Below, one piece after another: positions 6,936-8,595 of a DNA stretch of 8,595 nt. The DNA is taken from contig DFDR01000044.1 of the NCBI GenBank assembly GCA_002369295.1, positions 6,588 to 15,182 on the forward strand. The letters are read 5' to 3'. Source of the stretch: Desulfovibrionaceae bacterium UBA3823 (lineage in GTDB: Bacteria; Desulfobacterota; Desulfovibrionia; Desulfovibrionales; Desulfovibrionaceae). Numbering within the stretch: the stretch's first letter is position 1; each line of letters starts with the position of its first letter. A model generated the notes under the pieces. It was not told where the DNA came from. It did not search any database and saw only the letters and a list, made by a program, of their open reading frames with translations. A program made the translations under genes and the position numbers.

Positions 6936-7532
6936 ATGGACGTCCTGACGAAGGGGCTGTCGCGCTACCTCGGCAGAGAGGCGCTGGCAAAGCTGGGAGC
7001 GCTGACGGTCGGCGTGGCCGGCTGCGGAGGGCTTGGCTCCAATGCGGCCATGATGCTCGCCCGGACGGGATTCAGGCGCTTCCTGCTCGTGGACTTCGAT
7101 GCCGTCGAGGCGAGCAATCTCAACCGCCAGCAGTACTTCCCCGACGACATCGGCATGCCCAAGGCGGAGGCGCTTGCGGCGCATCTGCGCCGCCTCTGTC
7201 CGGCCATCGATGTCGCCGCGCTCCTGGAGCGCATGACGGATCAGGCCGCCGACGGCATGGTGGCCCGCGCCGACTTCTGGCTTGAGTGCTTCGATGCGCC
7301 TGAGAGCAAGCGCCTTGTGGCCGAGCGCGCCCTGCTGGCCGGCAAGCGGGTCTTTTCCGCCTCCGGCATGGGCGGCTTCGGCGGCCCTGCCATGTGCAGG
7401 CGCGACGTGGGCCTTTTGACCGTCGTCGGCGACTTTGCCAGCGATATTGCCGACCATCCCCCGCTGGCGCCCCGCGTTACGCAGGCCGCGGCCATGATGG
7501 CCGACGCCGTCGTCGAGTGGGTGCTCGCGTAG
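6936..7532 (+). CDS. thiF: ThiS adenylyltransferase, short ThiF type
   Basis: ThiF is an E1-like enzyme that uses ATP to adenylate the ThiS C-terminus before sulfur transfer. This 198-residue version has the Rossmann nucleotide site GCGGLGSN (29-36), LVDFDAVEASNLNRQQYF (51-68) with the Asp and Arg residues that act on ATP, and ECFDAPESK (117-125). It is shorter than the E. coli-type protein (about 250) and lacks the paired CxxC zinc-binding cysteines; few Cys are present (30, 88, 118, 154). That fits the short thiF family 2 seen in anaerobic bacteria. The ATG touches the thiH stop (TAGATG), implying tight translational coupling; AAGG at 6924-6927 may serve as ribosome binding site. The gene is last in the operon and thiE, often next in relatives, is absent. 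Confidence 0.93.
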   Translation: MDVLTKGLSRYLGREALAKLGALTVGVAGCGGLGSNAAMMLARTGFRRFLLVDFDAVEASNLNRQQYFPDDIGMPKAEALAAHLRRLCPAIDVAALLERMTDQAADGMVARADFWLECFDAPESKRLVAERALLAGKRVFSASGMGGFGGPAMCRRDVGLLTVVGDFASDIADHPPLAPRVTQAAAMMADAVVEWVLA

Positions 7533-7582
7533 CGGCGCATCGCCAGGCACGCCATATCCTTCAAGCGCACCGCAGAACGTTT

Positions 7583-7629
7583 CCGGCCTCCGTCCCTCCT
7601 GCAGGAGGGACGGAGGCCGGTTTCTGCTT
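7583..7629 (+). terminator. Perfect 38-nt palindrome: terminator of the thi operon
   Basis: 7583-7620 is an uninterrupted inverted repeat (arms of 19 bases, centre CTGCAG), giving a 17-bp hairpin with a TGCA loop. It begins CCGGCCTCCGTCCCTCC. The bases after it on the plus strand are TTTCTGCTT, a modest U-tract, so it probably ends thi transcription. On the other strand it is followed by AAACG, so it is not an obvious terminator for asnS, though it could block or protect either transcript's end. Confidence 0.8.
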
Positions 7630-7681
7630 CGTTGCGGACGCATCGCAGAGACAAGCAATGCTGAGCGCCAGCAAACTCTAT

Positions 7682-7717
7682 TTGCCGCCTGCAGCAATGT
7701 TCGAGTAGTGGCGGCAA
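7682..7717. repeat. Inverted repeat between thiF and asnS
   Basis: TTGCCGCC (7682-7689) and GGCGGCAA (7710-7717) are perfect 8-base inverted arms with a 20-base spacer. It lies 23 bases past the asnS stop on the minus strand, where it could be part of the asnS 3' end. There is no U-tract after it in that direction, so a terminator call is weak. Confidence 0.4.
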
Positions 7718-7739
7718 TGTGAGGCCAAATCAAAAAAGG

Positions 7740-8595
7740 CTAGAATTCAATGCTGCCCGGCGTGCGGGGGAAGGGCAGAACATCTCTGATGTTGGCGATG
7801 CCGGTGAGCATCATGATCAGGCGTTCGAAGCCGAGCCCGAAGCCCGCATGGGGCGCCGAGCCGAATTCCCGCAGATCGAGGTACCAGCTGTAGTCGCTCA
7901 TCTGCTGGCCGAGGGCGAGCATGCGGTCCTTGAGCACGTCGAGGCGCTCCTCGCGCTGGGAGCCGCCGATGAGCTCGCCGATGCGGGGCACCAGCATGTC
8001 CATGGCTGCCACGGTTTCGCCGTCGTCGTTGACCCGCATGTAGAAGGCCTTGATGCTCATGGGGTAGTCGGTGACGATGGTGGGCCTGCCGAAGTGCTCT
8101 TCGGCGAGGTAGCGCTCGTGCTCAGTCTGCAGATCGATGCCGTAGGTCACGGGGAAGGCGAAGTCCCGGCCGCTGCGCTCGAGTATCTCCACGGCTTCGC
8201 CGTAGCTGACGCGGGCAAAGGGTCTGGCGGTGAGATCCTTGAGCCTGCCGAGCAGTCCCGGCTCCACGAAGCGGTCGAAGAGGCGCAGATCTTCAGCCGA
8301 GGAAGACAGCAGCTCGTCCACGACGCTCTGCACGAGCTCTTCGCCCAGATCCATGATGTCGCCGAGGTCGGCGAAGGCCATCTCGGGTTCGACCATCCAG
8401 AATTCGGCCACGTGCCTGGGGGTGTTGGAGTTTTCGGCCCGGAAGGTGGGGCCGAAGGTATAGACCCGGCCGAGACCCATGGCGAGGGCTTCGGCTTCAA
8501 GCTGGCCCGAGACCGTGAGGTTGGCCTGCCTGCCGAAGAAGTCCTTGAACAGATCCTTTTCGCCGGGCGAGAGCGTGGTCACGCGGAACATCTCG
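7740..8595 (-). CDS. asnS: Asparaginyl-tRNA synthetase, C-terminal part (cut by window edge)
   Basis: This cytoplasmic class II aminoacyl-tRNA synthetase charges tRNA-Asn. Only the catalytic domain's last 284 codons are visible; the frame is open through the window edge, where the codon before the first visible Met is Glu (family context GEMFRVTTL). About 180 N-terminal residues, including the anticodon-binding OB domain, should lie beyond 8595. Counting from that Met, class II motif 2 is at 50-71 ([11 protein letters not shown], then VEPEMAF), the AsnRS signature [14 protein letters not shown] is at 164-177, [25 protein letters not shown] spans 194-218, and motif 3 is GFGLGFER at 250-257. 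IVTDYP with IKAFYMR separates it from AspRS and LysRS. The C-terminus [10 protein letters not shown] is typical. It is convergent with thiF; its promoter is outside the window. Confidence 0.96.
   Translation of the reverse strand, partial: EMFRVTTLSPGEKDLFKDFFGRQANLTVSGQLEAEALAMGLGRVYTFGPTFRAENSNTPRHVAEFWMVEPEMAFADLGDIMDLGEELVQSVVDELLSSSAEDLRLFDRFVEPGLLGRLKDLTARPFARVSYGEAVEILERSGRDFAFPVTYGIDLQTEHERYLAEEHFGRPTIVTDYPMSIKAFYMRVNDDGETVAAMDMLVPRIGELIGGSQREERLDVLKDRMLALGQQMSDYSWYLDLREFGSAPHAGFGLGFERLIMMLTGIANIRDVLPFPRTPGSIEF

Noticed and set aside
8409..8420. Second CACGTG core in asnS as another parS
   Set aside because: The flanks (GGC before and CCT after) do not match the parS arms.

Overview
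This is a high-GC bacterial window of ordinary metabolic genes. It holds seven recognisable genes, one of them cut by the right edge, plus well-formed RNA control elements. The thiSGHF order, the oxygen-sensitive type of ThiH, the IlvD variant and the style of the polysaccharide flippase suggest an anaerobe, most like Desulfovibrionaceae (Desulfovibrio/Bilophila relatives). That assignment is inference from protein style, not proof.

Left part (1-2766, minus strand): ilvD (dihydroxy-acid dehydratase) is read leftward from a good sigma70-type promoter at 2738-2766. It is followed by a GC-rich hairpin and U-tract, then by an AEC-family membrane transporter gene. Inside the transporter gene lies a 16-bp palindromic site that differs by one base from the bacterial centromere consensus parS. 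It is the least expected signal in the window.

Middle (2767-4500, plus strand): a divergently transcribed MATE/MOP-superfamily polysaccharide (O-unit-type) flippase stands alone, without glycosyltransferase neighbours.

Centre-right (4518-7629, plus strand): a thiazole-branch thiamin operon. The order is a candidate extended -10 promoter, a TPP riboswitch, an intrinsic terminator with a visible competing antiterminator pairing, then thiS, thiG, thiH and thiF, closed by a perfect 38-nt palindrome. ThiF adenylates the ThiS C-terminus so that sulfur can be loaded. ThiH (radical SAM) makes dehydroglycine from tyrosine. ThiG condenses these with deoxyxylulose phosphate to give the thiazole phosphate. 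The pyrimidine and coupling genes (thiC, thiD, thiE) are not in the window.

Right edge (7740-8595, minus strand): the C-terminal part of asnS (asparaginyl-tRNA synthetase), convergent with thiF.

I found no mobile element, CRISPR array, defence cassette or wholly new system. The items most worth a second look are the parS-like site, the riboswitch switching geometry and the two mutually exclusive hairpins between ilvD and the transporter gene.
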